Origin: Deltaproteobacteria bacterium
GTDB lineage: Bacteria; Desulfobacterota; Desulfobacteria; Desulfobacterales; JAHEIW01
Assembly: GCA_024639185.1 (NCBI GenBank)
Contig: JAHEIW010000034.1
Location: 1 to 35,974, forward strand
Direction of reading: 5' to 3'
DNA length: 35,974 bases
The translations under genes were made by a program, and so were the position numbers. The stretch's first letter is position 1; every line of letters begins with the position of its first letter. Positions 17,100 through 25,057 of the stretch are shown here, one piece after another. The notes beneath the pieces were generated by a model. The model did not search any database, had not been told where the DNA came from, and saw only the letters and a program-made list of their open reading frames with translations.

Positions 17100-19751
17100 C
17101 TAAATCAATTTATGCAGCCTTTGTTCTAATTCATCAAACTCATCGCCCTTAAAGCAATACTGCAGTTCCACGAATCGCTTGCGGAAATCCTTTACTTCCT
17201 TTTTAACATTCTTGTTATGCAGGATCACATCGGCCATCAGCTGGGCCAGCTGGTTGAAATCGGCGGCTGCCATGCCAAAGCGCGTCATTTCCTGCACCCC
17301 GGTGCGCAATGATCCGGCGGCCGAAAAACTTTCCTCATCCGGAGCCGCCTGGTAATTGCAGATGATATGATTTTCTTCCAGCCGTCGGGCGATTTCAGGC
17401 GCGCTGGCATAACCGACGTTGATAATCACCTGGTGGGTTTCGGTGTAGGAAATACCTGGATCTCCGGCAATATCCAGGCCGCATTCTTTTAAGGCCATGG
17501 CAAATGCCTTGGCGTTGGCGATAACATTTTTCTGATATTCTTCCTTAAAGGCGTTCATTTCAAAAGCAGCCAGCAGCAGGCCCAGCAAAGTGCCCGGGTG
17601 GTGGTTGCTGGTGCTGCCGGGAAACGCCCGGCGCTGAATGGCTTCCCAGAATTCATAATGTACGTCATCTTCGCTGTAATTAACGGCCGCCATGCCGCGC
17701 TGGGTGCCATAAAAGGTTTTGTGAGTCGAGCCGGTGACAACATCGGCGCCTTCCTCAAAGGGTTGCTGGAAATGCGGGCCCACCAGCCCCAGCACATGCG
17801 CCATGTCATACATCAGCATACAATCCAGCTCGAGCGCATCGATGATAGCGCGCATCTCCTTTACCGGCTCTTTATGAATGATCATGCTTTTACCCAGGAT
17901 CATCAGCTCCGGGCGGTGCTCGCCAATCAATTCCCGGGCGGCTGCGACATCGATCCTGTAAGGGTTATCTTCCAGGACCGGAAAGTTGACCACCGCCGGT
18001 TTTTCCCATTTGGGATCCCGCATCACAAAATCCCGCAGTGCGCCCATGGGCTGGGCGCTCAGATGGCCGCCTTTGATAATATGATTGTTCATCACCTTGC
18101 GGATGCGGCGCTGCTCGCTTTTGCGGTCAGCGCGGTTGACATAATCCACCAGGGCGCTGAAGACGGCCATGTTAGCCATTTGCCCTGATATGACCCGGGT
18201 TTCCACTTCACTGCAGGCTAAAAACCGCTGGAATTCGCAGGTTAAAAGATATTCAACTTCGGCAATAAAATCGGTGCCCTGGTAGTAAAACACGTCGGCT
18301 TCCTTGAAGGCCTTAACCTGTTTGTGCTCGGCATAGCGGCCGGCCGGATCGGTGATGGACAGCATGTGCGCCAGCGGGGAAATGGTTTGTTCGGAAGGTA
18401 TCAAATTAACACATTGCTGCTGGCGCCAGACGTGGTTGTCGATGGCTTTGGCAATCAAGGTTTTGGCATTGAGCGCCATTTCCTCGGCCGCACACACCTC
18501 CTGGCGGTCGGTGCGCAGCTGGTCGTGATAAATCGGCCAGCAATAGGGCGGCGCTTCAGCCCGCAGATGATAGGGAACAATGACCGCACGGATGCGTTTG
18601 CCCCGGATATCGATCTCGACCTGATCGCCTTCGACCAGATCGCTGTCTAACAGCGCCAGGCCGATGGCGCGCCGGCTTTTGTCGTCACTTTGCCGGGTGG
18701 ACAGCCCGACGCCTTCGCTTTGCCATAGCGGCACCATGGTCCCGCTGGTCACATAGCCCACGTGCCGATCGTCGCGAAACACTTTGGCTTCGGCCCGCGC
18801 AACGCCTTTATCGATCAGCGCGATGGGTTGAATGATACGCGGCAGGTCAGCCATCAGAGAATAGTCCCGATCGACAATGCGCATGAACGCTTCATATTGG
18901 GTAGCCAGCGCCGCGCGGCCGATAAAGTCTCCTTTTAACGGTGAAAGACTGACGCTGAAACGCGCCAGCATGCTGGCAAAAGCCGGTATTTCGTTGCCCG
19001 CGGGATCAAGCCCCAGCTCATGGCCGTAAAGCGGCAATACAGCCTCCAGACGCAGGGTGTCTCTGGCGCCCAGGCCGATGGGTTTTGCGCCTTTGTCCAG
19101 CAATGCCTGCCAGATCGCCGCCACATCCGCCCGTTGAATAAAAAGCTCAAAGCAAATCGGTTCCCCGGTGTAGCCGGTGCGCGAAATCAGCACCTGGCTG
19201 CCGCCAATTTGCGCGGTGCTCAGGCAGTTGCGCATCGGTTCGGGCAGACGGCCCCCGGTAATCAAATCCAGCATGATGTCTTTAGCCATTGGCCCCTGCA
19301 GGCTGAGCATGGCCACTTCCGAGGTCCGATCAATGAGCTCAACCGCACCAAATTTTGAACGGATCTTTTCCAGATGCGCAAAATCTTTTTCGCGGTTGGC
19401 GGCATTGACGACCAGAATGAATTCATCGGCCACAAAGCGATACAGATAGGCATCATCGATAATGCCGCCGTTTTCATTGGGGATCATCGTGTAATGGCCC
19501 TCTTCTTCCTCCAGCGCGGCGGCATTGTTGGACAGCACGTGCTGCAGGAAATCAAGCGCATCTTTGCCCCGAACGATGAAACGGCCCATATGTGAAATGT
19601 CGAAAAGACCGGCTGCTTTGCGGGTGATCAAATGCTCCTGAACGATACCGGTTTCATAGTGTAACGGCATTTCCCAGCCGCCAAATTCAACCATATTGGC
19701 GCCCAGTTTGACATGCTGATCGTTTAACGCGGTTTTGTTTAATTTTCCCAT
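17100..19751 (-). CDS. Fusion of glycine cleavage T protein (aminomethyltransferase) and serine hydroxymethyltransferase-like protein
   Basis: One uninterrupted frame encodes 883 residues. Residues about 1-400 are a T protein (DISHMGRFIVRGKDALDFLQH, LSLQGPMAKDIM, RTGYTGEPICFELF, IGLGARDTLRLEAVLPLYGHEL), which moves the aminomethyl carbon of glycine to tetrahydrofolate. From about 425 to 883 follows a PLP-dependent SHMT-like domain: NLIPSEQTISP, DMAHVLGLVGPH, the PLP lysine in TGSTHKTFYGTQRG (K678) and SNHHPGTLLGLL. This half is divergent from classical GlyA (for example YYQGTDFIAEVE where YGGCEYVD is usual). Fusion would join methylene-THF production and glycine/serine interconversion. The start at 19751 has AAGGA about 10 nt upstream; a longer frame to 20135 runs over the divergent phosphatase gene and is rejected. 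Confidence 0.9.
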   Translation of the reverse strand: MGKLNKTALNDQHVKLGANMVEFGGWEMPLHYETGIVQEHLITRKAAGLFDISHMGRFIVRGKDALDFLQHVLSNNAAALEEEEGHYTMIPNENGGIIDDAYLYRFVADEFILVVNAANREKDFAHLEKIRSKFGAVELIDRTSEVAMLSLQGPMAKDIMLDLITGGRLPEPMRNCLSTAQIGGSQVLISRTGYTGEPICFELFIQRADVAAIWQALLDKGAKPIGLGARDTLRLEAVLPLYGHELGLDPAGNEIPAFASMLARFSVSLSPLKGDFIGRAALATQYEAFMRIVDRDYSLMADLPRIIQPIALIDKGVARAEAKVFRDDRHVGYVTSGTMVPLWQSEGVGLSTRQSDDKSRRAIGLALLDSDLVEGDQVEIDIRGKRIRAVIVPYHLRAEAPPYCWPIYHDQLRTDRQEVCAAEEMALNAKTLIAKAIDNHVWRQQQCVNLIPSEQTISPLAHMLSITDPAGRYAEHKQVKAFKEADVFYYQGTDFIAEVEYLLTCEFQRFLACSEVETRVISGQMANMAVFSALVDYVNRADRKSEQRRIRKVMNNHIIKGGHLSAQPMGALRDFVMRDPKWEKPAVVNFPVLEDNPYRIDVAAARELIGEHRPELMILGKSMIIHKEPVKEMRAIIDALELDCMLMYDMAHVLGLVGPHFQQPFEEGADVVTGSTHKTFYGTQRGMAAVNYSEDDVHYEFWEAIQRRAFPGSTSNHHPGTLLGLLLAAFEMNAFKEEYQKNVIANAKAFAMALKECGLDIAGDPGISYTETHQVIINVGYASAPEIARRLEENHIICNYQAAPDEESFSAAGSLRTGVQEMTRFGMAAADFNQLAQLMADVILHNKNVKKEVKDFRKRFVELQYCFKGDEFDELEQRLHKLI

Positions 19752-19877
19752 GGCTGCTGATCCTTTTTTGGCAGAAGTTGAAAATTCTGTTGCGCTTTTA
19801 TGGCAGAAAATAATAGATAAAAGCATTCTGAGTGTCAAACGGATATCGTACAAGTCAGAGGACATCTTCACACCATA

Positions 19878-21617
19878 ATGTGGACCGGTCAGAAAATGAA
19901 GGCAGCAAAAAACCCAACTCAGGCGTCTCTGCCCGCCTTTTATCGAGCAACCGGGCGCAGCATTGGATGGTGGCAGATTTTTGCCAACCTCATCGGGGCC
20001 CTTACGGTCACATCCTATTTTGTTTTTTTTGATCAGGTGTTTCCGGCCATGCAGATTCGGAATACGTTTTACGTCCTGGCCATCATGTTTATTATCCTGG
20101 CTGCCATCGCTTTTGTCATTTTCAATTTCTGGCAAAAAGATTTAATCCGTTATTTACAGTTAACCGCCCAGAATAAACCCGTTGACGCCGATCTGCAAAA
20201 GAAAGCCCAGCGCAAAATTCTTAATATGCCGTTCATGTCGGCCCTGGTGAGCTTTTTTAACTGGTTTTTGGCTGCCATTACCATGTCCACATACAGCGTC
20301 GTATCAGGTTCCAGTGGCGCTCAGGCCTTGGCGTTTGACCTGGTCGAAGGCTTAAGGGTTTTTGGCGGCACCCTTATCGGCGGTGTGATCACCGCTGCGA
20401 TTATTTTTTTCATTACCGATGCCAAATGCCGCCAGAATTGGTCCGCCTTTTTCCCTGAAGGCGGCCTGGCCAAAATGTCAGGCGTGTTTCGCCTCAAGCT
20501 GCGCGCCCGCATGTTTGTCATCTTTGTTCTGGCCAGCATCTTGCCGCTGATCCTGATGGCCGTCTTATCGTACAACAAAGCCAGCATGATGCTGGAGATG
20601 GATCCGGGCGAGGTCATCCAGAGCCTGCTGTATTTGACCGCCTTTTTATTGATCGTCACTCTGGCGGTGGCTATCTTCTTATCGCGCTCGTTTTCCACCG
20701 GCATTATCGATCCGATCAGCCAGATGGAAGCGGCCATGGCGCAGGTCGAAAAAGGGGACCTGTCGGCAACTGTCATTGTAATCAGCAACGATGAACTTGG
20801 CGCCCTGGGTGAAAATTTCAATCAGATGACCGAGGGCCTCAAAGACCGCTATCGGTTGCGCCAATCACTGGATCTGGCCAAAGAAGTGCAGCAAAACCTG
20901 CTGCCAATGGAAAATCCGCATTTTCCGGGCCTGGATATCGCCGGTAAAAGTATCTATTGTGATGAGACCGGCGGCGATTATTTTGACTTTTTCGACAGCG
21001 CTGCAGGCAGCAAACAAAAATACGGGGTGGTCGTCGGCGATGTGTCCGATCACGGCATCCCCTCGGCCCTTCTGATGGCCTCGACGCGCGCATTTTTGAG
21101 GCAGCGCACGGCGCTGGCCGGCAGCATTGCCGACATCGTCGGCGACGTCAACCGCCAGTTAACCCGGGACGTGGAAGACACCGGTCGTTTTATGACCCTT
21201 TTTTATCTTCAAATCGATATGCACGACCGCTGCCTGAACTGGGTGCGGGCCGGGCACGAACCCGCACTGCTGTATGATCCCGCCAGCGATCGCTTTGAAG
21301 AGCTGGCCGGCGAAGGCATTGCTCTGGGCGTAGACGGCAGCTGGCAGTATGCGGCCAGCCGGCGTGATGATCTGACTGATGGGCAGATTATTTTATTGAG
21401 CACCGATGGCATCTGGGAAGCCCGCAATCCGCAGGATCAAATGTTCGGCCGGCAGGCCGTCTCCGATATCATTCGCCAACACGCGCAAACCAGCGCAGCC
21501 AAAATCCAAGACGCGATTCTGACCGAACTGGACCGTTTTCAAGAGGGTATCGCATCCGCTGACGACATCACGCTGGTTGTCATTAAGATCACAGGTCAAA
21601 TCGCTCATAGCTCATAG
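19878..21617 (+). CDS. Membrane-bound SpoIIE/RsbU-type PP2C phosphatase with HAMP domain
   Basis: A 579-residue inner-membrane sensor phosphatase. Six hydrophobic segments occupy about residues 30-270 (for example FANLIGALTVTSYFVFF, VLAIMFIILAAIAFVIF and LYLTAFLLIVTLAVAIF). A HAMP linker follows (IIDPISQMEAAMAQVEKGDL), then a SpoIIE-type domain with QQNLLP, ETGGDYFDFF, VVGDVSDHGIPSALLMAS, LLSTDGIWEARN and DDITLVVIKI; the metal-binding Asp residues are present. Such proteins dephosphorylate anti-sigma factor antagonists (partner switching); no partner gene is adjacent. The start could also be the ATG at 19896; neither has a clear ribosome site. Confidence 0.92.
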   Translation: MWTGQKMKAAKNPTQASLPAFYRATGRSIGWWQIFANLIGALTVTSYFVFFDQVFPAMQIRNTFYVLAIMFIILAAIAFVIFNFWQKDLIRYLQLTAQNKPVDADLQKKAQRKILNMPFMSALVSFFNWFLAAITMSTYSVVSGSSGAQALAFDLVEGLRVFGGTLIGGVITAAIIFFITDAKCRQNWSAFFPEGGLAKMSGVFRLKLRARMFVIFVLASILPLILMAVLSYNKASMMLEMDPGEVIQSLLYLTAFLLIVTLAVAIFLSRSFSTGIIDPISQMEAAMAQVEKGDLSATVIVISNDELGALGENFNQMTEGLKDRYRLRQSLDLAKEVQQNLLPMENPHFPGLDIAGKSIYCDETGGDYFDFFDSAAGSKQKYGVVVGDVSDHGIPSALLMASTRAFLRQRTALAGSIADIVGDVNRQLTRDVEDTGRFMTLFYLQIDMHDRCLNWVRAGHEPALLYDPASDRFEELAGEGIALGVDGSWQYAASRRDDLTDGQIILLSTDGIWEARNPQDQMFGRQAVSDIIRQHAQTSAAKIQDAILTELDRFQEGIASADDITLVVIKITGQIAHSS

Positions 21618-21706
21618 CTGATAGCTCAAAGCAGATAAACAGAAATATTTGAACTGATGAATTCTTAAACCACTGAGAGCACAGAGGACACAGAGATAAA
21701 TTTATT

Positions 21707-21740
21707 TTTTGGCTTGTCGGGAGATACCGACAAACCAAAA
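21707..21740. repeat. 14-bp-arm hairpin after the phosphatase gene
   Basis: TTTTGGCTTGTCGG and CCGACAAaCCAAAA pair over 13 of 14 positions around the loop GAGATA. It has T-rich and A-rich ends, so it may serve as a bidirectional terminator. The spacer 21618-22122 (about 500 bases) holds no gene; it has degenerate CATAGCT and CACAGAG words and the third GC-rich repeat. Confidence 0.6.
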
Positions 21741-21925
21741 CCAATCTGCCCTGGCGGGCTTTTTGTAAGTACTATCTACAAACTTTATACATAGATCACC
21801 AACTATTTTACTTCGAAATAGCAGTGGCTTTAAAGCTTGGAAGCGAGGAGGCTAAAAACTGAGATTAGAATTCTGACCATTGGCAGTGAGAAGTATGAAT
21901 TAAATAAGGAAAAACTCTCTGTGAA

Positions 21926-21966
21926 CCCACGCCCGCCATGCGATGCCGCAAGGCGAGGCGGGCGGG
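21926..21966 (+). repeat. GC-rich dispersed repeat, copy 3, with 9-bp flanking direct repeat
   Basis: It matches copies 1 and 2 apart from four extra bases in the loop part. The 9-mer TCTGTGAAC stands directly on each side (21918-21926 and 21967-21975), as expected for a target-site duplication. Confidence 0.8.
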
Positions 21967-22122
21967 TCTGTGAACTCGAGCGAAGCGGGTGGTTAAAAAA
22001 AATCCAAATTAAATTATTCGAACTTGATCAATAGGTCCTCTGTGTTGACGTACTACACTGAGCAAAGTCGAAGGGCAACCCGAACCTCGTAATCCAAAAA
22101 GCAAAATACAGGAGAAACAACA

Positions 22123-22539
22123 ATGCCAACCATATCGGTACACTGGGTAAATGAAAGAAACTTTGTGGGGGTGGACGCTACCGGCCATTCCGTTGTCCTA
22201 TCGGGTCAGAAAAACGGGATCGGCGTCAGCCCCTCCCAGATGCTGCTGGTGGCCCTGGCGGCGTGCTCATCGGTGGATGTAGTTGAAATCTTAGAAAAAA
22301 AACGCAAAAACCTCACACTGTTAGAAGTCACTGCCAGCGGCGAGCAGGACCCGGATCCTCCCTGGACCTATCGCAAAATCCATGTCAAATACCGGCTGGG
22401 AGGCGACAATTTGACCGCCAGGGCCGTTGAGCAGGCGATCAGCCTTTCCCAGGACAAATACTGTTCGGTAGCGGCCACCATCAGAGGCGTGGCCCAAATC
22501 ACCACCGAATATGAAATTGTCGGGACAGAATCTGCCTGA
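22123..22539 (+). CDS. OsmC/Ohr-family protein
   Basis: A 138-residue cytoplasmic protein of the OsmC family, whose members reduce organic hydroperoxides with two cysteines. Both are in place: LAACSSVDVV (about Cys49) and DKYCSVAATI (about Cys108). The N-terminal strand WVNERNFVGVDATGHSVVL and GVSPSQMLLVALAAC are typical of the YhfA-like subgroup, so the substrate may differ from Ohr. A GGAGAAAC site precedes the ATG. It stands alone. Confidence 0.9.
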   Translation: MPTISVHWVNERNFVGVDATGHSVVLSGQKNGIGVSPSQMLLVALAACSSVDVVEILEKKRKNLTLLEVTASGEQDPDPPWTYRKIHVKYRLGGDNLTARAVEQAISLSQDKYCSVAATIRGVAQITTEYEIVGTESA

Positions 22540-22675
22540 CAGCCGCTTGCCTTAGCGACTCATCCGGGCGCCGGCAGGTGGTGAAAATGAAAGTCGCCGC
22601 CGCTAAAATCGGATTCCCCGGCCGTCGCATCTGCTAGCGACACCATAGCTAACCGTTTAGAATCTAAAATAAATA

Positions 22676-22704
22676 TTGACATAGGGCTCCTTAAACAATA
22701 AAAT
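22676..22704 (+). promoter_or_regulatory. Sigma-70 promoter of the PilZ gene
   Basis: TTGACA (22676-22681) and TAAAAT (22699-22704), 17 nt apart, 45 nt upstream of the ATG at 22749. Confidence 0.6.
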
Positions 22705-22748
22705 TTCACATAATCAGACCTTACTTATAAGCATCAAGGAGTAACAGC

Positions 22749-23300
22749 ATGCTGGATTTGGATCCACAATTAGGCAAATACGGAATTACAGCCCGCCTAT
22801 TTAAGCTGATCAACGAAATGCCCAAGGATAAAAAATTGATCTTGTTAAAGCAGCTAATCGGTGATGACGTAACCTCCGAGTTGTGTAAATTGATCGTGGA
22901 AATGTCTGAAGATCAACAGATCATTTTGCTCGAACAGCTGGAATCCATGCCCACGATTGAGCTGCCCGAAACCACGGTCAGCCTGGAAGGAAACGAGTCT
23001 TCGATGCGGGAAAATCCCCGTAAATCATGTCTGATTAACGCCAAATACCGCATCCAAAGCAAAGACTACAAAAGCTACATTCTGGATATCAGTATCGGCG
23101 GTGTGTTTATCGAAACCGCCGAAACGTTTACCATCGGCCAGAAAATTGGCCTGAATTTCGCGTTGCCCAACTTCGCCAAGCCGCTCAAACTCATTGGGAC
23201 GATTTCCTGGGGCAGCCCGCGCGGGTTCGGCGTTAAATTTGATAATGTTCCCGGGCCCCAGGGGGAAATTTTAAAATCATTTATCGAGCAGGAAAAGTGA
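22749..23300 (+). CDS. PilZ-domain protein (c-di-GMP receptor candidate)
   Basis: A 183-residue cytoplasmic protein. The first about 75 residues form two helical repeats (FKLINEMPKDKKLILLKQLIGDD and CKLIVEMSEDQQIILLEQL) not assigned to a family. The C-terminal PilZ domain carries the c-di-GMP-binding RENPRKS (RxxxR) and DISIGGVFIE (DxSxxG) motifs and ends with GTISWGSPRGFGVKF. The key residues are intact, so it probably binds c-di-GMP and passes the signal on; the target is unknown. An AAGGAGTAACAGC ribosome site precedes the ATG. A diguanylate-cyclase-like gene lies 8 kb downstream. Confidence 0.92.
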   Translation: MLDLDPQLGKYGITARLFKLINEMPKDKKLILLKQLIGDDVTSELCKLIVEMSEDQQIILLEQLESMPTIELPETTVSLEGNESSMRENPRKSCLINAKYRIQSKDYKSYILDISIGGVFIETAETFTIGQKIGLNFALPNFAKPLKLIGTISWGSPRGFGVKFDNVPGPQGEILKSFIEQEK

Positions 23301-23322
23301 GCAGCGTAAGGGCAGCGCTCAA

Positions 23323-23351
23323 TTGACAGTCAATTATTTCAATGTTATATT
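23323..23351 (+). promoter_or_regulatory. Sigma-70 promoter of the DUF4124 gene
   Basis: TTGACA (23323-23328) and TATATT (23346-23351), 17 nt apart, about 90 nt upstream of the ATG at 23441. Confidence 0.6.
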
Positions 23352-23440
23352 GCATAAAACCGCAACCCGCCCACAAGAGAAAGCTATCCGGCAATCCCCC
23401 CAACTCTGCTTGCCGAACGCTTCAAAACAAGAGGTGATCT

Positions 23441-23959
23441 ATGAAACACATTGCCAGCATCCTTTTTCTGCTGGGAATCCTGCTGTGGGTTCCGGCGTTA
23501 AATGCAGACGTTTATACCTGGACCGATGAAAACGGTGTTAAGCATTTCGGCACCCAGCCGCCTGAAAATGCCACCGACGCCCGTGTGGTATTCGAAGAAG
23601 AAGCGCATAATGCGGCCGCCGATCAAAAGCGAACGGAGGCCCAAGAAAAAGAACTCACCGATATTATTCGGGATCTTGAAAGAGATGAGCAACGCGAGGC
23701 ATCTGAAGCCAGGCAAAAGAAGATCGAAGCCGAAAAAAACCGGAAGCCCACGCAGCAGGAGCGCGTCGCCGCTGAAAAACAACGGCTGGAAAAAAAGATC
23801 GCCATGCTGGAGGCCAAGCCGCTGGACTTTTTCGGTTCACAGAAAAACAAACGGGTCCGTATCGGTTATTATCGGTATCGACTCGAAACCCTGATGAGCG
23901 ATCCGGAAAAATACTTTAGCGAGCCAACCCGATTTGAAGGCAACGTAAAATCCCAGTGA
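23441..23959 (+). CDS. Secreted DUF4124-domain protein with coiled coil
   Basis: A 172-residue protein exported by a signal peptide (about 1-22, cleavage after LNA). The mature N-terminus is a DUF4124 domain (DVYTWTDENGVKHFGTQPPENA), followed by a long charged helix likely to be a coiled coil (about 55-130, rich in E, K, R and Q) and a short basic tail. DUF4124 proteins are periplasmic or envelope proteins of unknown role. AGAGGTGATCT precedes the ATG. Confidence 0.85.
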   Translation: MKHIASILFLLGILLWVPALNADVYTWTDENGVKHFGTQPPENATDARVVFEEEAHNAAADQKRTEAQEKELTDIIRDLERDEQREASEARQKKIEAEKNRKPTQQERVAAEKQRLEKKIAMLEAKPLDFFGSQKNKRVRIGYYRYRLETLMSDPEKYFSEPTRFEGNVKSQ

Positions 23960-24131
23960 ACCGGGCCCGGCTGCGGACCGCCGGGTTCAGATTCATATCC
24001 AACCTGAAAATAGCATCACCCCCGCCATCTCACCACCGGTCTGCCTAATAAAATCTTTATTAATAATTATATCAAATGCTTATATTTGTATATCCCCGGA
24101 AACATGCCGGCGTCGCACGCCAAAATAGTCC

Positions 24132-24159
24132 TAAAGTTTATGATCATTTATGCCGATAG
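24132..24159 (+). promoter_or_regulatory. Sigma-28 (FliA)-type promoter upstream of the DUF2914-like gene
   Basis: TAAAGTTT (24132-24139) and GCCGATAG (24152-24159) are separated by 12 nt. The boxes are those of flagellar sigma-28 promoters (TAAAGTTT and GCCGATAA, usually 11 nt apart). It lies about 100 nt before the gene start. The rest of the spacer 23960-24261 contains only a short CCCGGC/GCCGGG hairpin near 23966-23987. Confidence 0.55.
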
Positions 24160-24261
24160 GGGGTCTCGTAGCATGCATTGCACCGCATCAGGGTGCCTCA
24201 ATTGTGTTGACCACCAATTGAGAATTTTCCGATCACTTTTGGATTTAAGGAGGGCAGTTTG

Positions 24262-24675
24262 ATGAAAAGCAAAGTTTCTTTTTCCAGTGTTGTTATTTGG
24301 CTAATGTGTCTGTCTTTATTGATCCCGGCAGCCGGCGCCCAGCAAACGGACAAACTCGACGTTGAGGCGGCCGCCATCTGTGAAGGGGTCGATAATCGTG
24401 AAGCAGTCAATGTCGGAACCCGCTTTACCAATTCAACACCCCGGCTGTATTGCTTTACCAAAATTGTGGGCGCCGAATCGCCCACCGAAGTCGTGCATGT
24501 CTGGAGTTACGGCGATGTCGAACGCGCGCGGGTATCGCTGGCCGTAACCGCGAGCAACTGGCGCACCTATAGTTCAAAAGCCATTCAGGCCCATGAGATC
24601 GGAGCGTGGCGCGTGGAAGTGCTGGACCCATCAGGCAACCTGCTGGAAACCATCAATTTTGAAATTACCCAGTAA
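24262..24675 (+). CDS. Secreted DUF2914-like protein
   Basis: A 137-residue protein with a signal peptide (about 1-27, cleavage near AGAQQ). The mature part fits DUF2914: AAICEGVDNREAVNVGTRF, RLYCFTKIVG, EVVHVWSYGD, and the ending WRVEVLDPSGNLLETINFEI, which reads as a beta-sandwich. The function of the family is unknown. The ATG at 24262 was chosen; AAGGAGGGC lies 7 nt upstream and a TTG sits one codon before. The sigma-28-like promoter suggests expression with flagellar or chemotaxis genes. Confidence 0.85.
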   Translation: MKSKVSFSSVVIWLMCLSLLIPAAGAQQTDKLDVEAAAICEGVDNREAVNVGTRFTNSTPRLYCFTKIVGAESPTEVVHVWSYGDVERARVSLAVTASNWRTYSSKAIQAHEIGAWRVEVLDPSGNLLETINFEITQ

Positions 24676-24710
24676 GCAACCAGCAAAAACATAACAACTG
24701 ATTTTTAGGC

Positions 24711-24740
24711 GAAAGCCACGCCCCCACGGGCGTGGCTTTC
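24711..24740 (+). terminator. Terminator after the DUF2914-like gene
   Basis: A perfect 13-bp stem GAAAGCCACGCCC / GGGCGTGGCTTTC closes the four-base loop CCAC, about 35 nt after the stop. The T tract is short (TTTC ATTT). The remaining spacer to 25057 shows no gene and no convincing promoter. Confidence 0.75.
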
Positions 24741-25057
24741 ATTTAGCCTGCAAATCACCGTATGTGGCTGCAACAAAAAGAAAAAATTGAATTGACACCA
24801 TTTTGAGGGCTGCAAAAAATTGATATTGAACCTGTTTTTTGATAAGCTGGTGGCATACATATCAACCCTGGAAACTGCCGTCCGACAACCACGTGCACAT
24901 TTATCCGATCACGTTGCCCTCATAATTTGCCGAAGACATTTAAGGCGGTTGTCAAAAAACGTAGCAAATTCATAATGTTTTTTCAGCCACCGATACCGAT
25001 ATTTGGACAAACGGACCATTTTCATCCAAAGCGGTAGAAACGAAAATGGAGGGTTTT

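Noticed and set aside
19752-20135. 128-residue N-terminal extension of the GcvT-SHMT protein
   Set aside because: It overlaps the divergent phosphatase gene, has no domain similarity, and the ATG at 19751 has a ribosome site and the usual T-protein N-terminus.
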